In this document: piece by piece, positions 5,187 through 6,675 of the stretch | Numbering within the stretch: position 1 is the first letter of the stretch | Layout: each line of letters starts with the position of its first letter | Source: Patescibacteria group bacterium | GTDB lineage: Bacteria; Patescibacteriota; Patescibacteriia; JAACEG01; JAGUWE01 | DNA length: 6,675 nt | NCBI GenBank assembly: GCA_020062525.1 | Contig: JAGUWE010000133.1 | Span: 1 to 6,675 of the forward strand | Direction: 5' to 3' | Position numbers and translations under genes: made by a program | The notes under the pieces: generated by a model | The model's database searches: none | Told to the model about the DNA's origin: nothing | What the model saw: only the letters and a program-made list of their open reading frames with translations

Positions 5187-6653
5187 CTATTTTTTTGGCT
5201 TAAGTGTCGGAAATAAAATTATTTCTTTGATATTGTGATTATTAGTCAAAAGCGCCACTAAACGGTCAATGCCAATCCCCTCCCCGGCTGTCGGCGGCAA
5301 GCCGTGTTTAAGTGCTTCAATAAAATCAAAATCAATCATCTGCGCTTCTTCATCGCCAGCTTGGCGAAGTTTTTGCTGCTCAAGAAAACGTCGTTCTTGT
5401 TCTAATGGATCATTTAACTCAGAAAAAGCATTACCAAGTTCAATCCCGCCGCCAACCAAAAGTTGAAATCTTTCCACATAATTTGGCCTGCTTGGGATTT
5501 GTTTGGCCAGCGGTGAAAGTTCAATTGGATGATTGATAATAAAGGTTGGTTGAATAATTTTAGGACGAACATATTCTTTGTAAAGTTCATCAATAATTTT
5601 GCCTTTACCCCAGGATTTTTCAATTTTTAAACCCTTCTTTTTGGCAAAACCGGTCAGTTCTTCTCTGGTTTTTATTTTGTCTAAGTCCAAATTAATTTCC
5701 TTTATTAATGCTTGACAAAAATCAAGCCGCGGATAAGGTGGTTTAAAATTTAAAGTTCTGCCTTGATACTCAATGACTAAAGTTTTTTCAATTTTTTCCA
5801 ATAAATAAACCAAAAGTTCCTCGGTTAAAGCCATAAAATCATTGTAATCAGCATAGCCCTGGTAAAATTCAATCTGAGTGAATTCTGGATTATGAATTCG
5901 ATCAATGCCCTCATTGCGAAAACAGCGGCCAATCTCATAAACTTTTTCCATCCCGCCTATTACCAGACGTTTAAGATAGAGTTCAGGTGCAATCCGCAAA
6001 TAAAAATTGGTTTTTAAACTGTTATGATAAGTTATAAAAGGCCGGGCATTGGCGCCACCCGCTATTGGTTGAAGAATCGGTGTTTCTACTTCGTAAAAAC
6101 CACGTTCATCAAAAAAATTGCGTAGAAGTTTTATGACTAAACTTCCAATTTTAAAAAATTTTTTTACTTCCGGATTAGCAATAATATCTAAATAACGTTG
6201 GCGATAACGAATTTCAACGTCGCTTAAACCATGCCATTTTTCCGGCAGTGGCAAAAGGGCTTTGGTAAGCAAGGTAAATTTTTCAACCAAGAGGGTCTTT
6301 TCTCCCTTATGAGTGGCAAACAACTTTCCTTGGGTTTCAATAAAATCACCAATATCAATTAATTTTTTAAAAAAATCATAATTAACTTCGCCTAAAATAT
6401 CTTTTTTGAAATACAACTGAATTCTGCCCGACTCATCTTCAAGATGAGTAAAACTTGAGCCGCCATGAAGACGAATACTGCGCAATCTCCCGCTTAAGAT
6501 TATTATTTCCTGCGCTTTGCTTAATTGATCAAAATTTAAAACTATCTTTTCAATGGGTTGTCTATTGTCAGAGACGCTGGCTGGATAAGGCAAAACGCCT
6601 TTGGCAACTATTTTCTTTAGTTTAATCAACCGATCTTTTTCTTCATCAATCAT
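5187..6653 (-). CDS. lysS: Lysyl-tRNA synthetase, class II
   Basis: Class II lysyl-tRNA synthetase (488 residues) joins lysine to tRNA-Lys with ATP. The N-terminal OB-fold anticodon-binding domain spans about residues 50-130 and includes LSGRLRSIRLHGGSSFTHL (53-71). The catalytic core follows. The linker motif is RYRQRYLDIIAN (149-160), and motif 1 is FYEVETPILQP (186-196) followed by GGANARPF (199-206). Motif 2 is YEIGRCFRNEGIDRIHNPEF (239-258), continuing with TQIEFYQGYADY. Other core signatures are NHPIELSPLAK (374-384) and GIELGNAFSELNDP (403-416). Motif 3 is GEGIGIDRLVALLT (457-470) with Arg464. All motifs are intact and length is typical of bacterial LysRS. The ATG at 6653 gives MIDEEKDRLIKLKKI, a normal beginning; only 22 bp upstream are visible, with no Shine-Dalgarno and a TAATAA that could be a -10. 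The gene ends in TAG and is followed by the C-rich hairpin. Confidence 0.96.
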   Translation of the reverse strand: MIDEEKDRLIKLKKIVAKGVLPYPASVSDNRQPIEKIVLNFDQLSKAQEIIILSGRLRSIRLHGGSSFTHLEDESGRIQLYFKKDILGEVNYDFFKKLIDIGDFIETQGKLFATHKGEKTLLVEKFTLLTKALLPLPEKWHGLSDVEIRYRQRYLDIIANPEVKKFFKIGSLVIKLLRNFFDERGFYEVETPILQPIAGGANARPFITYHNSLKTNFYLRIAPELYLKRLVIGGMEKVYEIGRCFRNEGIDRIHNPEFTQIEFYQGYADYNDFMALTEELLVYLLEKIEKTLVIEYQGRTLNFKPPYPRLDFCQALIKEINLDLDKIKTREELTGFAKKKGLKIEKSWGKGKIIDELYKEYVRPKIIQPTFIINHPIELSPLAKQIPSRPNYVERFQLLVGGGIELGNAFSELNDPLEQERRFLEQQKLRQAGDEEAQMIDFDFIEALKHGLPPTAGEGIGIDRLVALLTNNHNIKEIILFPTLKPKK

Positions 6654-6675
6654 ATTGTTTATTAGAAATTAAAAA

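Noticed and set aside
2154..5190. Alternative genetic code with UGA read as glycine
   Set aside because: TGA ends the aminotransferase and the nucleotidyltransferase at expected family lengths, and no internal TGA is needed to keep any gene open.
5269..5466. Plus-strand ORF of 65 codons
   Set aside because: It is antisense to the catalytic core of lysS, which is intact and motif-supported.
5414..5623. Minus-strand ORF of 69 codons
   Set aside because: It is an alternative frame wholly inside lysS; the lysS frame carries conserved class II motifs through this stretch.

Overview
The window is an AT-rich bacterial fragment in which every credible gene lies on the minus strand. Gene order in the direction of transcription is lysS, a small HxGH nucleotidyltransferase, serS, a PLP aminotransferase, a truncated MurF-like protein, ftsQ, and the 5' part of a type III DNA methyltransferase that runs off the left edge. 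The low GC, compact divergent proteins, near absence of Shine-Dalgarno sequences and the style of the MurF-like and FtsQ proteins suggest a Patescibacteria/CPR-type genome. That placement is an inference from general resemblance, not from a marker gene. TAA, TAG and TGA are all used as ordinary stops, so the UGA-to-glycine code of SR1/Gracilibacteria is not indicated.

Right part (about 5100-6675): lysS encodes a full-length class II lysyl-tRNA synthetase and is followed by a two-tier hairpin with T-tracts on both sides, probably a terminator. The middle part (4606-5092) holds a short cytidylyltransferase/FAD-synthase-like gene. Its last five codons and stop codon lie inside a 74-bp palindromic MITE-like element. 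The other end of that element is only 19 bp from the serS start codon.

Left-centre (564-4605): serS, the aminotransferase, the MurF-like gene and ftsQ are tightly packed (gaps of 13 bp, a 4-bp ATGA overlap, then 22 bp) and look like one operon. It joins tRNA charging and amino-acid metabolism to cell-wall and division functions. The MurF-like protein is the most unusual gene: it keeps the Mur central-domain fold signature but has lost the P-loop GKT, the HLE histidine, both conserved asparagines and the whole C-terminal domain. serS carries a perfect 15-bp palindrome, in codon register, at the site of an apparent four-residue insertion.

Left edge (1-485): the N-terminal 161 codons of a Mod-type methyltransferase, preceded by an extended -10 box only 6 bp from the ATG. 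Two other genes show similar very short promoter-to-start distances, consistent with leaderless or near-leaderless mRNAs. No tRNA, rRNA, CRISPR array or complete insertion sequence was seen, and no gene-free stretch exceeds 300 bases.
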